This document shows positions 48,026 to 57,490 of a stretch of DNA of 64,000 nt, piece by piece. Each line of letters begins with the position of its first letter. Positions within the stretch are counted from its first letter, which is position 1. The notes beneath the pieces were generated by a model that was given only the letters and a program-made list of their open reading frames with translations, had not been told where the DNA came from and made no database searches. This DNA is from Lysobacterales bacterium (lineage in GTDB: Bacteria; Pseudomonadota; Gammaproteobacteria; Xanthomonadales; SZUA-5): NCBI GenBank assembly GCA_019187485.1, contig JABAQR010000031.1, positions 1-64,000 of the forward strand, in the 5' to 3' direction. A program made the position numbers and the translations under genes.

Positions 48026-48211
48026 GTGGGAGTGTGCTCATTCACCCCACGACGCTTTCCCACAGGTCACGGAGCAAGCCCGTTCTCGCCAATCCAGCAA
48101 CGGATTCATCCGAATAGCGATTTGTCCGCAAAGGACAAGAACACTGCGGTCTTGGGCGAACGGGCTTGATGCCCGATCAAGCGCACCATCAAGGGCTGCT
48201 GGAACTCCCAC
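48026..48211. repeat. nested inverted repeat between cysNC and purC
   Basis: Outer arms gtgggag (48026-48032) and ctcccac (48205-48211); inner arms caagcccgtt (48075-48084) and aacgggcttg (48159-48168). The inner loop contains ccgcaaaggac, the core of the 41232 element. The attgtgggag/ctcccac ends are reminiscent of REP sequences. Confidence 0.55.
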
Positions 48212-48276
48212 GATCAATACCCGACGCCTCGCAAGGCCCCTAGAATCCGCCGCTTTCCATGCGCGCGCTGTCGCCG

Positions 48277-49161
48277 ATGACCACCACGCTGTCCGAATCC
48301 GAGCTGCCGGGCCTGGCGCGCGTGCACCGCGGCAAGGTGCGCGATGTCTACGCGCTGGCGAACGGGCATCTGCTGATGGTCGCCAGCGACCGCCTCTCGG
48401 CCTTCGACGTGATCCTGCCGGACCCGATCCCGGGCAAAGGCGAGATCCTGACGCGGATGTCGAACTTCTGGTTTGCGCAGACCGCCAGCCTCTGTCCAAA
48501 CCACCTGACCGGCATCGACCCGGTATCGGTGCTGCCGGCCGGCGTCGACCCTGCGTTGTACGCCGAACGCAGCGTGGTCGTGCGCCGGCTGCAACCGGTG
48601 CCGGTGGAGGCGATTGCGCGCGGCTATCTGATCGGCTCGGGCTGGAAGGAGTACCAGCAGCGCGGATCGGTCTGCGGCATCGCCCTGCCGGGCGGGATCG
48701 AGATGGCAGGCGAACTGCCGCAGCCGATCTTCACGCCGTCGACCAAGGCCGCGGTCGGCGAGCACGACGAAAACATCGGCTTCGATGATGTGGTCTCGAA
48801 GATCGGCGCCGACCTCGCCGAACGCGTGCGCGCGGCGACCCTGGCGCTGTACCGCCACGCCCGCGCCTGGGCCGCCGCGCGCGGGATCCTGATCGCCGAC
48901 ACCAAGTTCGAGTTCGGCCTCGACGAGGAGGGCACGCTGCACGTGATGGACGAGATGCTGACGCCCGATTCCTCACGCTTCTGGCCCGCGGCGCAGTGGC
49001 GTCCCGGGTGCAACCCGCCATCCTTCGACAAGCAGTACGTGCGCGACCACCTGGAAACCCTGGACTGGAACAAGACCGCCCCCGGCCCGCGCCTACCGGC
49101 GCTCATCATCGAAGGCACGCGCGCGAAGTACGAGGAAGCGCTGCGGCTGCTGACGGAATGA
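48277..49161 (+). CDS. purC: phosphoribosylaminoimidazole-succinocarboxamide synthase
   Basis: 294 residues from ATG 48277. Joins CAIR and aspartate to SAICAR in purine synthesis. [59 protein letters not shown] and DTKFEFG are signatures of the longer PurC type. A -10-like tagaat at 48241-48246 would place the transcript start near 48253, which favours ATG 48277 over the ATG at 48259. Confidence 0.94.
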   Translation: MTTTLSESELPGLARVHRGKVRDVYALANGHLLMVASDRLSAFDVILPDPIPGKGEILTRMSNFWFAQTASLCPNHLTGIDPVSVLPAGVDPALYAERSVVVRRLQPVPVEAIARGYLIGSGWKEYQQRGSVCGIALPGGIEMAGELPQPIFTPSTKAAVGEHDENIGFDDVVSKIGADLAERVRAATLALYRHARAWAAARGILIADTKFEFGLDEEGTLHVMDEMLTPDSSRFWPAAQWRPGCNPPSFDKQYVRDHLETLDWNKTAPGPRLPALIIEGTRAKYEEALRLLTE

Positions 49162-49191
49162 CTTCATCGCCACGCCGAGCCGCACGTGGAG

Positions 49192-49211
49192 GGCCGCGCT
49201 CCTGCGCGGCC
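49192..49211. repeat. short GC palindrome between purC and amgK
   Basis: ggccgcgc (49192-49199), 4-nt loop, gcgcggcc (49204-49211), in a gtggagggccgcgctcctg context as in REP sequences of related genera. No T-run. Confidence 0.5.
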
Positions 49212-49276
49212 GCTCTGGATTCCAGACCGACCGCCGAAGCGGCGGCGCGGGAGTACCGCCCTCCGCAGGCCTCCCG

Positions 49277-50275
49277 ATGACCCCCGATCGCCTCTCCGCC
49301 CTCGCCGCTTTTTCCGAAAGCCACCTCGGTCCGCTCGACGCCGCCCCCGTCGCGGCGTCGGCCGACGCCAGCTTCCGCAGCTACTGGCGTGTGTTCCATC
49401 GCGGCGAATCGCGGATCGTCATGAACGCGCCGCCGGACAAGGAGGACGTCGGGCCCTTCATCGACATCGCCGGACGGCTCCGCGCCGCCGGGCTGAACGC
49501 GCCGCACGTGCTCGCACAGGACCGCGTGCAAGGTTTCTTGCTGCTCTCCGACCTCGGCACGCGCACCTTCCTGCCGGAATTGAACGAGGCCACCGTTGAA
49601 TCGCTGTACGGCGACGCTTTCGATGCGCTGCTCGCCATGCAGACCCGCGTCGATGTCGCCGGCCTGCCCGTCTACGACGCACAGCGCCTGACCACCGAGA
49701 TGGAACTGTTCGAGAGCTGGTTCCTGCGCCGCCACCTCGGTTTCGATGCCGGTTGCGACGAAACCGACGCCATCGAGGGCGTCGTGCAGACGTCTCTGAA
49801 CAGCGCCGCCGAGCAGCCGGTCGCCTTCGTCCACCGCGACTACCACTCACGCAACCTGATGATCGTGACCGGCGCAAATCCCGGGATCGTCGACTTCCAG
49901 GACGCGGTGATCGGGCCGCTGACCTATGACCTCGTCTCACTGCTGAAGGACTGTTACATCCGTTGGCCGCTGGCGCGCGTGCATGGCTGGGCCGAGAGCT
50001 ACCGGCAACGCGCGGTGGCGGCCGGCCTGGTGCAGGTCGGCGCGACCCGCTGGCGCCGCTGGTTCGACTGGATGGGCCTGCAGCGGCACCTGAAGGTGCT
50101 CGGCATCTTCGCGCGGCTCTGGTATCGCGACGGGAAGGCCGGTTACCTGAACGATTTGCCGCTGGTGCTCGGGTATACGCTCGAAGTCTGCGCGCGCTAC
50201 GACGAACTGGCTCCCTTCGGGCAATGGCTGGAGCGACTGACGCGGGACCGGGATCTGACCCGGCCGCGCCATTGA
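49277..50275 (+). CDS. amgK: AmgK-like N-acetylmuramate/N-acetylglucosamine kinase (APH fold)
   Basis: 332 residues of the aminoglycoside-phosphotransferase fold. Catalytic loop FVHRDYHSRNLMI and metal-binding GIVDFQDAVIGPLTYDLVSL match AmgK, which phosphorylates the anomeric C1 of MurNAc or GlcNAc in the peptidoglycan recycling route of Pseudomonas and relatives. SADASFRSYWRVF is the Gly-rich loop equivalent. The partner nucleotidyltransferase gene murU, usually next to amgK, is not adjacent here. Other APH-fold functions cannot be excluded. Confidence 0.75.
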   Translation: MTPDRLSALAAFSESHLGPLDAAPVAASADASFRSYWRVFHRGESRIVMNAPPDKEDVGPFIDIAGRLRAAGLNAPHVLAQDRVQGFLLLSDLGTRTFLPELNEATVESLYGDAFDALLAMQTRVDVAGLPVYDAQRLTTEMELFESWFLRRHLGFDAGCDETDAIEGVVQTSLNSAAEQPVAFVHRDYHSRNLMIVTGANPGIVDFQDAVIGPLTYDLVSLLKDCYIRWPLARVHGWAESYRQRAVAAGLVQVGATRWRRWFDWMGLQRHLKVLGIFARLWYRDGKAGYLNDLPLVLGYTLEVCARYDELAPFGQWLERLTRDRDLTRPRH

Positions 50276-50428
50276 CGCAGCTCAGGCGCCGCCATGCCCG
50301 TCGTTGCGACGACGGGGATCGACAACGATTGCATTTCGCTACACATCTGAAGTTTCGCTGACTCGATTCGGGCCTAAGATGCGCGCGCCGGTGTGGGAAC
50401 CGGCGCACATCGCTCTGGGGAGAGCCGC

Positions 50429-51289
50429 ATGAACAGGATCGCCGCCACGCTGGCGCTCAGCTTGTCGCTGGCCGCCATTTCGCACCAGGCTGAATCCGCC
50501 GCCTATCTGCGGGTGGTTTCGTGGAACACGTTGCACGCTGGCTGGAGTGGATCCACCAATTGGAGCGGCTACGCCAGCCAGGCCTGGCAGAAGTTTGGCA
50601 GTACCTCGACGGCCTCGAACGGCTTCGACGTGCTGTTCGCGCAGGAAGTGATGTATGACACCGCCGCCGCCAGCCTCGCCTCCGCGCTCACCAGCGTCAG
50701 CGGCGTCGCCTGGAGCTACAGCGTGACCGCGCCGATCGGTCGCAGCAGCTACAAGGAGCGCTACGCGGTGATCTATCGCACCGACCGCGTGCAACTGCTG
50801 TCGGCCAGCGTGTGGAGCGACAGCGGCGACAAGTTCGAGCGCGAACCGCAGATCGTCAAGCTGCGCCAGAAGGACACCGGTGCCGACTTCACCTTCATCA
50901 ACTGGCACACCGTCTTCGGCACGACCGCCGAGCGTCAGGCCGAGATCGCCGAGATCGCCAACGTGTTCACCTCGGTGCAGTCCGGCAGCGGCAGCGATCA
51001 GGACGTGATCCTGCTCGGCGATCACAACCGCGAGGCGACCTCGCCCTGGTGGGACACACTGAAGACGCGCTCGCCGGCGGTCGGCTACAAGGTCAACGAC
51101 CTGACCTCGATCAACACCAGTTGCGCCTACACCAGCGCCTACGACCACTTCTGGTACCAGGCCAGCTACGTGTCCGAGTATTCGGCCTCCGGGCGCGACT
51201 ACATCGCCGACTTGTGCACCTTCCGCAACGGCCTGTCCGACCACGCACCGGTGTACATCTCCTTCTACACCTCCTCCGACACGGATTGA
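50429..51289 (+). CDS. secreted endonuclease/exonuclease/phosphatase-family protein
   Basis: 286 residues from the ATG at 50429, preceded by ctggggagag. A Sec signal (LALSLSLAAISHQAESA-AY) predicts export. DNase I-like fold motifs: RVVSWNTLHAGW, VLFAQEVMYD, INWHTVFG, ILLGDHNRE (the GDxN motif) and LSDHAPVYISF (SDH). Could be an extracellular nuclease or phosphodiesterase; the substrate is not evident. A -10-like taagat lies at 50375-50380. The secreton genes in this window are one possible export route. Confidence 0.8.
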   Translation: MNRIAATLALSLSLAAISHQAESAAYLRVVSWNTLHAGWSGSTNWSGYASQAWQKFGSTSTASNGFDVLFAQEVMYDTAAASLASALTSVSGVAWSYSVTAPIGRSSYKERYAVIYRTDRVQLLSASVWSDSGDKFEREPQIVKLRQKDTGADFTFINWHTVFGTTAERQAEIAEIANVFTSVQSGSGSDQDVILLGDHNREATSPWWDTLKTRSPAVGYKVNDLTSINTSCAYTSAYDHFWYQASYVSEYSASGRDYIADLCTFRNGLSDHAPVYISFYTSSDTD

Positions 51290-51311
51290 CGGGCGACCGG
51301 GCGCGCGGCGC

Positions 51312-52976
51312 ATGCGCGGCGCACGTGGCCCGCGCGGGTTGCTGTTCGGCGCTGTCGCGCTCGGCGCCGCGATGGCGCTGTGGTTGTCCAGTCCGCGACC
51401 ACCGCAGGCGCCGCGCGCGGCCGACGGTGCGACACGCTCCGGTGCGCAGTCCGCGGCCGGAGCGGCATCCTCGGGCACCGCGACCGATCACGGCATCGCC
51501 GCGTCGCCCGTCTCTTGGGAACTGCTGCTGCGGGCGGATGCCGGCGTGCGTGCGCGGCCGGACAGCGTGCGCGTCGGCCTCGCGACGGTCCCGGCCGAGG
51601 AGCGCGCTGCGGCCCTCGAAGCCGGTGGCGCAGCGCTGGCGGAACGGGCGCGCGTCGAGCGGTGGATCGACCTGCCCGCCAGCCTGCTCGACGACGGCAG
51701 CGTGCGCGTGCAGGTCAACCTGCCGCAGGCCGATCGCTATGTGCTGCAAGCTGCCGGCGAGGACCGCCTGCGCCAGTACGACGCCGATTTCACCGGGGAC
51801 GAGGTGCCTGCGGCGATCGACCCGCTGCGCGGCGCTGGTCTGCGCGCAGAGCGCGACCCCGCGCTCGCCGGTGAGATCGCGCTGTTGTTGAGGCGCCGCG
51901 GCGAGGCGCCCGACGCCGCGCGCTGGCAACGCCTGCTGGATCGCCACCCGGAAATCCTCGGCGCCTACGACGAACAACCCATCGCGCTTTCCCGGCCACG
52001 GGTTGAACTGGCGCCTCTGCCGCCGCAGGCCATCGAGGCCGTGTGGCTGGTCGACGGCATCGAGGCGCAGGTGCAAGCCGTGCCGCTGCGCGCCGGCGAG
52101 TGGGTCGGGATCCGGCTGGATCCACTCGCGCATGCAGTCGCGCGCGCGCTGACCGTGGACCTCCTGCTGCGCCTCGTCCGCAGTGGCGACCTCGTTCCGA
52201 TCGAGGATGCGGGCCTGCGCTGGCAGGACGCACGCGGCGAGCACCGGTTGCGCAGCGATGTGCGCGGCGAAGCGATGCTCGCATCGGTGGATCGGCAGCG
52301 CACGCTTTCGCTCCAGCTCGAGTTCCCGGCGCCGCCGGACGAATTGCCGCGCTGGCCGGCACAGCGCGAACTGGAACTGGTGGTCGACGAACTGTTCCCG
52401 GATGCGACCGCCACGCGCCGCCTTACCTACACCGTCGAGGTCGAACCGCTGCGCTGGTTGCTGGTGCAGAGCGCCTCGCTCCCACTCGACCCGGTTCGCA
52501 GCGCCGGCCAGCCCTATCCGGTTTTCGTGTTGCAGCAGCGCGTCGAAGGCACCTGGATCGACATCGCCGCCGACTATTTCCGCAAGCTCGACGAGGGCCT
52601 CGCGGTCTCGCTGGCGGTCGCCGGAGAGTTCCGCGTGGGCGCGGTCCTGGCGCCCTGGACGCTGGTCTTCAGCACCGCCGCCGACACCGGTCGCACCAGT
52701 CGCGACGGCCTGCACCGTGTGCGCCTGGATGCGAGCTCCGGACACGCATGCGAACTGCTGCTGCTGCACGAAGGCGCACCGCTGCCGCGCGCCCAGGTGT
52801 ACGCAGTCGGACCCTTGCGCGGTATGCCGCCGCAGGAGCTTGTCGCCGACTTGCACGGCCGCGTGCGCCTGCACGGGGTCAATGTCGACACCCTGCGGGT
52901 GGAGGTGGCCGGTTTCGAACAGCAGTCGGTGGATGTACGCGGGCCATCGGCGCGCGTGGAACTGCGGGCTGAGTGA
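51312..52976 (+). CDS. membrane-anchored protein, unknown function
   Basis: 554 residues. MRGARGPRGLLFGAVALGAA and onward forms a signal anchor; an Ala/Gly/Ser-rich low-complexity segment (about 33-60) precedes a large soluble domain with no recognised motif. The C-terminal third is rich in beta-strand-like stretches (ACELLLLHEGAPLPRAQVYA; GRVRLHGVNVDTLRVEVAGF) suggesting an Ig- or carboxypeptidase-regulatory-like module at the end. It starts 22 nt after the secreted nuclease-family gene, so the two may be co-transcribed. Confidence 0.6.
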   Translation: MRGARGPRGLLFGAVALGAAMALWLSSPRPPQAPRAADGATRSGAQSAAGAASSGTATDHGIAASPVSWELLLRADAGVRARPDSVRVGLATVPAEERAAALEAGGAALAERARVERWIDLPASLLDDGSVRVQVNLPQADRYVLQAAGEDRLRQYDADFTGDEVPAAIDPLRGAGLRAERDPALAGEIALLLRRRGEAPDAARWQRLLDRHPEILGAYDEQPIALSRPRVELAPLPPQAIEAVWLVDGIEAQVQAVPLRAGEWVGIRLDPLAHAVARALTVDLLLRLVRSGDLVPIEDAGLRWQDARGEHRLRSDVRGEAMLASVDRQRTLSLQLEFPAPPDELPRWPAQRELELVVDELFPDATATRRLTYTVEVEPLRWLLVQSASLPLDPVRSAGQPYPVFVLQQRVEGTWIDIAADYFRKLDEGLAVSLAVAGEFRVGAVLAPWTLVFSTAADTGRTSRDGLHRVRLDASSGHACELLLLHEGAPLPRAQVYAVGPLRGMPPQELVADLHGRVRLHGVNVDTLRVEVAGFEQQSVDVRGPSARVELRAE

Positions 52977-53094
52977 CCACGACCGGGTTCGACTGCGGCG
53001 GGGTGGGGTCGATCCAGCGCTCCGATGGCTTCGCCGTGTCCCGGGTCCGATCACGACCGGCTATCCTCATGCCCTCCCTCATTCGACCGCGTGC

Positions 53095-53913
53095 ATGAGC
53101 AGGCCCATCGCATTCATTGGTGGCGGCAACATGGCGCGCAGCCTGATCGGCGGACTGATCCGCCAGGGCCATGCGGGCCACCAGATCCACGTATCCGAGC
53201 CGAACGCGGACCTGCGCGAGACGCTGGCGCGCGATTTCGGCGTCGTCGCACATGCGCTCAACGACGCTGCGGCACGGCTGGCCGACATCTGGGTTCTGGC
53301 GGTCAAACCGCAGGTCATGGCCACGGTGCTCGCCGAACTGGCGCCGGTGGCGGTCGACCAGGCGCCGCTGGTGGTGTCGATCGCCGCCGGGGTCACCCAC
53401 GGCCGGATCGCTGATGTCCTCGGCCCCGGCGCGCGCGTGGTGCGCACGATGCCGAACACGCCGGCGATGATCGGCGCCGGCATCACCGGACTGTACGCCG
53501 GCGCGGACGTCGGCGCCGCCGAACGTGTGGCGGTCGAGGCCTTGTTCGCGAGCGCCGGCGCCACCGTGTGGATCGCCGACGAGATGCAGATGGACGCAGT
53601 CACCGCGGTCTCCGGCAGCGGCCCGGCCTACTTCTTCCTGCTGATCGAGGCGCTCGTCGCCGCCGGTGCGCGCCAGGGCCTGCCGACGGACACGGCCGCC
53701 CGGCTCGCGCTGCACACCGCGCTCGGAGCCGCACGCATGGTGATCGAGTCCGGCGAGGAGGTGGCGTTGCTGCGCCAGCGCGTGACCTCGCCGGGCGGCA
53801 CCACCGCAGCCGCGCTCGACGTTTTCGTGCAGGGCGGTTTCCCTGAACTGGTCGACCAGGCGGTTGCGGCCGCGACTCGCCGTGGGCGCGAATTGACGCA
53901 GTGCGTCGGATAG
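53095..53913 (+). CDS. proC: pyrroline-5-carboxylate reductase
   Basis: 272 residues from ATG 53095. Last step of proline synthesis, P5C to proline with NAD(P)H. FIGGGNMARSLIGGLI (Rossmann loop 9-14), AVKPQVM, VVRTMPNTPAMIGAGITGLY and AVSGSGPAYFFLLIEAL then VTSPGGTTAAALDVF are family signatures. The open frame extends upstream through the preceding gene in another frame; this ATG gives the normal N-terminus. Confidence 0.95.
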   Translation: MSRPIAFIGGGNMARSLIGGLIRQGHAGHQIHVSEPNADLRETLARDFGVVAHALNDAAARLADIWVLAVKPQVMATVLAELAPVAVDQAPLVVSIAAGVTHGRIADVLGPGARVVRTMPNTPAMIGAGITGLYAGADVGAAERVAVEALFASAGATVWIADEMQMDAVTAVSGSGPAYFFLLIEALVAAGARQGLPTDTAARLALHTALGAARMVIESGEEVALLRQRVTSPGGTTAAALDVFVQGGFPELVDQAVAAATRRGRELTQCVG

Positions 53914-54388
53914 CCAGGATTGTTCATGAAACCGGGAATACCGATCCCATTTTGCCGACAACGTGCGCCTTCGAGGCCGGTCGCCGGGAGCGGCCGGAGA
54001 TGCAAGCCATCCTCCAGGCCATGTCCGGCATCCACGTCGTCGAACGTGCCGGACTGCTGAGGGGCCACCTCCATAGTCAGCAAGACGCACGTGACCAGGG
54101 CGGATCCGACTCCGACTGAGGCAGCCAGGAGGTTCGACCAGATGCGACCGACAGCGTCGCATCTGGCCTGGAGAATCGACGTGTCGATCACTGCCCTCGG
54201 AGCTTCCAACGTTCGGCGTCTACTACAGCCCGCGGATGGTCGGGCCCGCGCAAGTCGCATCGCCCGGCGCCACAAACCAGCCGCTGTCATCGTCGCCCGG
54301 CGCCCGCCGCGTGCGGGCGCTAGTCTCGGGTCTCAGCGCGAGCGGGAACGCCGCGCCATCGTTCCATCACCGACAACCCGCTTCGAGC
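53914..54388. other. 475-nt spacer without a recognised gene
   Basis: Short open frames exist on both strands, the longest on the minus strand running back into proC, but none has a family resemblance, a ribosome-binding site or sensible codon use. No clear promoter or hairpin was identified. It should carry the promoter of the sensor kinase that follows. Confidence 0.4.
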
Positions 54389-56443
54389 ATGCCCCTGCGC
54401 CTCAAACTGCTGCTGATCGCGATGGTGACCGCGGTATTCCCGCTCGCGGGCTGGCGCTTCGTTGTGCAGATGGAGGCGACGCTGCGGCAGAGCCAAGAGC
54501 GCGCGCTGCTGGCATCGGCGCGCACGCTCGCGAATGCGCTGCCGGCGGCCGACGGCGAGTTGCGCGCGGCACTGATCGCGCCGGCGGTGCTGCACGCGCG
54601 TCCGATGCAGGTGGACATCGTCGCCGACGGCTATCCAGACGACTGGGGCTCCTGGCACTTGGCCCCGGAAACGCTGGCGAGCGAGAACGGATCGCTGCAT
54701 GCGGAGTTGTACGTGGGTCGCAGTCCGGGCGCGGTCCACCTGTGGCTGGACGTGGCCGACGCGACCCCGGTGGTCGCGAGCGCCGACGCCAGTCTCGACG
54801 AGCGCGCCGACCACGTCGACGTATGGGTGCGCGACCGCTACGGCGAGCGCCGCTGGCGTGTCCTGCGGCGCACCGACGGCATCGGCGCGGCGCAACCGAT
54901 GCCCGGTCCGGACGGCCGCCAACCCGGCTTCGAGTTGCCGGCGGCGTGGATCGAACGCGGCGGCGGTTACCGCGTCGAGCTGCGGCTGCCGCAGACCGAC
55001 CCGGCGCTGGAACTGGCGATCGACGTGCGCGACTACCCGGTGGCGGGCGCCGACCTGCCGCGCGCCAGCGCCAGCAGCGGCGTGCGTGGCCTGCGCTACC
55101 GTGCGCTGGCGCCGCTGTGGCGCGAGAGCCCGCTGCTGCGCAGCCTGGTGCCGGACAACGCGCGCCTGCGGGTGCTCGATCGGGAAGGCTACGTGCTGGC
55201 ACGCAGCGGCCGCCTGCGTCCCGGCAGCGACACCTCCGACGACGACGGCGACCTCTCCTTCCTGCGCTGGTTGCGGGCGCTGGTCTACCGGCACCTGCTG
55301 GCGCCGCCGATGACCCAGGCCGATGGCTACGAATTCAACCGCCTGCGGGTCACCGTGCCGCAGGTGGACGCGGCGATGACCGGCACGCCGGGCGCGAGCT
55401 GGCGGCCGGCCGCGAGCCAGGCGAGCGTGATCCTGACGGTGGCGCTGCCGCTGCTGCACGGCTCCGACGTGGTCGGCGTGGTCATGCTCGAACAGACCTC
55501 GGACGCGCTGCTGCTGTGGACCAACCGCGCGCTCGGCAGCCTGCTGCTCGGCGGCCTGCTGACCATGCTGGTCGCCGCCGCGATCCTGTTCGGCTACGCC
55601 GGCTACCTGTCCTGGCGCATCCGCAAGCTGCGCAACGCCGCCGAGAACGCGTTGACCGTGGAGGGCCGCGTGGTCGGCAATTTCCCGCGCTCGAGCGCGG
55701 TCGACGAGATCGGCGATCTCTCGCGCAGCTTCGGGCGCCTGCTCGACCAGGTCAGCGCCTACACCGACTACCTGCGCACCCTCGGCGGCAAGCTCTCGCA
55801 CGAGCTGGCGACGCCGCTGGCGGTGGTCAAGTCCTCGCTCGAGAACCTCGAGCAGGAATCGATGACCGAGTCGGCGCGCATCTACGCCGAGCGCGCGCGC
55901 TCGGGCGCCGAGCGCCTCGGCGCGCTGCTGCGCACACTCTCGCAGGCCAGCCGCATCGAGAGCGCGATCACCGCCGCCGAAGCCGAGGATTTTGACCTGC
56001 GCGAATTCCTGATCGGCGCCACCGCCGGCTATCGCGACCTCGCCGAGGATCGCGACTTCCAGCTCGCCGTGCCCGAACAGCCGGTGCCTTTCCGCGGCGC
56101 CCCGGAGCTGATCCACCAGGCACTCGACAAGCTGGTCGACAACGCGCTCGGCTTCTGCCCGCCCGGCGGCCACATCCGCCTGGCGCTGGAGTCGCGGATC
56201 ATCGGCAGCGTCGACATCGTGCTCTCGAACAACGGCCCGCCGCTGCCGCAGAAAATGCAGGATCGATTGTTCGATTCGCTGATCAGCGTGCGCGACGGCC
56301 GCGCCACGATGTCCCCGCACCTCGGCCTCGGCCTGTACATCGTCCGCCTCGTGGCCGAGCTGCACCAGGGCGAAGCCAGCGCCGCCAACCTGCCGGACAT
56401 GAGCGGCGTCGAGTTCCGGATGCGGATGCGGGGGATGCGGTGA
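54389..56443 (+). CDS. membrane sensor histidine kinase, PdsS-like
   Basis: 684 residues from ATG 54389. N-terminal helix (LRLKLLLIAMVTAVFPLAGW), a large periplasmic sensor (to about residue 385) and a second helix (LGSLLLGGLLTMLVAAAILF), then HAMP-like (RIRKLRNAAENALTVEGRVV), H-box GGKLSHELATPLAVVKSSLE, N-box LDKLVDNALGFCPPGGHIRL and G-box HLGLGLYIVRLVAELHQG. The N-terminus and sensor resemble histidine kinases of proteobacterial dedicated sortase systems (TIGR03785 type), from memory. No response regulator, sortase or substrate gene is adjacent. Confidence 0.8.
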   Translation: MPLRLKLLLIAMVTAVFPLAGWRFVVQMEATLRQSQERALLASARTLANALPAADGELRAALIAPAVLHARPMQVDIVADGYPDDWGSWHLAPETLASENGSLHAELYVGRSPGAVHLWLDVADATPVVASADASLDERADHVDVWVRDRYGERRWRVLRRTDGIGAAQPMPGPDGRQPGFELPAAWIERGGGYRVELRLPQTDPALELAIDVRDYPVAGADLPRASASSGVRGLRYRALAPLWRESPLLRSLVPDNARLRVLDREGYVLARSGRLRPGSDTSDDDGDLSFLRWLRALVYRHLLAPPMTQADGYEFNRLRVTVPQVDAAMTGTPGASWRPAASQASVILTVALPLLHGSDVVGVVMLEQTSDALLLWTNRALGSLLLGGLLTMLVAAAILFGYAGYLSWRIRKLRNAAENALTVEGRVVGNFPRSSAVDEIGDLSRSFGRLLDQVSAYTDYLRTLGGKLSHELATPLAVVKSSLENLEQESMTESARIYAERARSGAERLGALLRTLSQASRIESAITAAEAEDFDLREFLIGATAGYRDLAEDRDFQLAVPEQPVPFRGAPELIHQALDKLVDNALGFCPPGGHIRLALESRIIGSVDIVLSNNGPPLPQKMQDRLFDSLISVRDGRATMSPHLGLGLYIVRLVAELHQGEASAANLPDMSGVEFRMRMRGMR

Positions 56444-56569
56444 GACGGGTTGGGGGCAGCGCAGATGGCAGTTCGCGGCACTCGGCGTGATCGAGTCGGC
56501 GATTGCCGCCCACAGCCCAAGACCAGTCGCTCCCCTTAGACTGCCTCGAACCTCGCTCCGGAGAAACGC

Positions 56570-57355
56570 ATGAACCTGAACCTGGATGGACGCCACGCGC
56601 TGATCGGAGGCGGCAGCCAGGGGATCGGCCGCGCGACTGCGCTGGAGCTGGCGTGTCTAGGCGCCGATGTGACCGTGATCGGACGCGACGAGGATCGTTT
56701 GCAGGCGACGCTGGTCGAGCTGACGTCGATCCGGCCCGGGAATCACCATGCGCTGGTCGCCGACTACGCCGACCGCGCGGCGCTCGAGCGTGTTGCCGGC
56801 GGCTGGCTGGCCCGGCACCCGGCGCAGATTCTGGTCAACAACACCGGCGGACCGGCGCCGGGTCCGATCATCGACGCCGACGAAGCCGCCTTCCTCGATA
56901 CCTTCGGCCAGCACCTGCTGTGCAACCAGTTGCTCACGCGCCTGGTGTTGCCGGGGATGCGTGCGGTCGGCTACGGGCGTGTGGTCAACGTGATCTCGAC
57001 CTCGGTGCGCGAACCGATCCGCGGCCTGGGTGTCTCCAACACGGTGCGCGGCGCAGTTGCCTCGTGGGCAAAGACGCTCGCCACCGAGCTGGCGCCGGAG
57101 GGGTTCACGGTCAACAACGTGCTGCCCGGTTTCACCCGCACCGCGCGCCTGGACGGCCTGATCGCCGGCAAGGTGAAGTCCAGCGGCGCCAGCACCGACG
57201 AGGTCGCGAGCGGGATGGCGTCGGTGGTGCCGATGGGGCGCTTCGCCAGCGCCGGCGAGATCGCCGCCGCGATCGCCTTCCTGGCTTCGCCGGCGGCCTC
57301 CTACATCACCGGCATCAGCCTCGCCGTCGACGGCGGACGCACGCTCTGCATCTGA
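56570..57355 (+). CDS. atypical short-chain dehydrogenase/reductase family protein
   Basis: 261 residues with a good ribosome-binding site (ccggagaaacgc). Cofactor loop GGGSQGIG (13-20) and NNTGG (90-94) are present, and VISTS (141-145) supplies the catalytic Ser region. The Tyr and Lys of the YxxxK motif are replaced: S156 and R160 occupy the expected positions in LGVSNTVRGAVASWAKTLA. This is typical of a diverged FabG-like subgroup; redox activity is uncertain. Convergent with the signalling cluster; function unknown. Confidence 0.75.
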   Translation: MNLNLDGRHALIGGGSQGIGRATALELACLGADVTVIGRDEDRLQATLVELTSIRPGNHHALVADYADRAALERVAGGWLARHPAQILVNNTGGPAPGPIIDADEAAFLDTFGQHLLCNQLLTRLVLPGMRAVGYGRVVNVISTSVREPIRGLGVSNTVRGAVASWAKTLATELAPEGFTVNNVLPGFTRTARLDGLIAGKVKSSGASTDEVASGMASVVPMGRFASAGEIAAAIAFLASPAASYITGISLAVDGGRTLCI

Positions 57356-57490
57356 GGCGCCGGGGCAACCCGGCACGTCCGCAAGGCGGCGGGCGCGGGA
57401 ACCGGCGCGCTCGCTCCCTCGCCTCCGGCGGCGGATCGGCGCAAGCCCGGTCCATGCCTCGGGAACCGGGCCGACGCTGTGCACCACGGC

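Noticed and set aside
53901-54119. 72-codon plus-strand frame after proC
   Set aside because: No ribosome-binding site, no family resemblance, overlaps the proC stop; composition looks non-coding.
52879-54162. 427-codon minus-strand frame opposite proC
   Set aside because: Antisense to proC, which has all family signatures; no motif in the translation.
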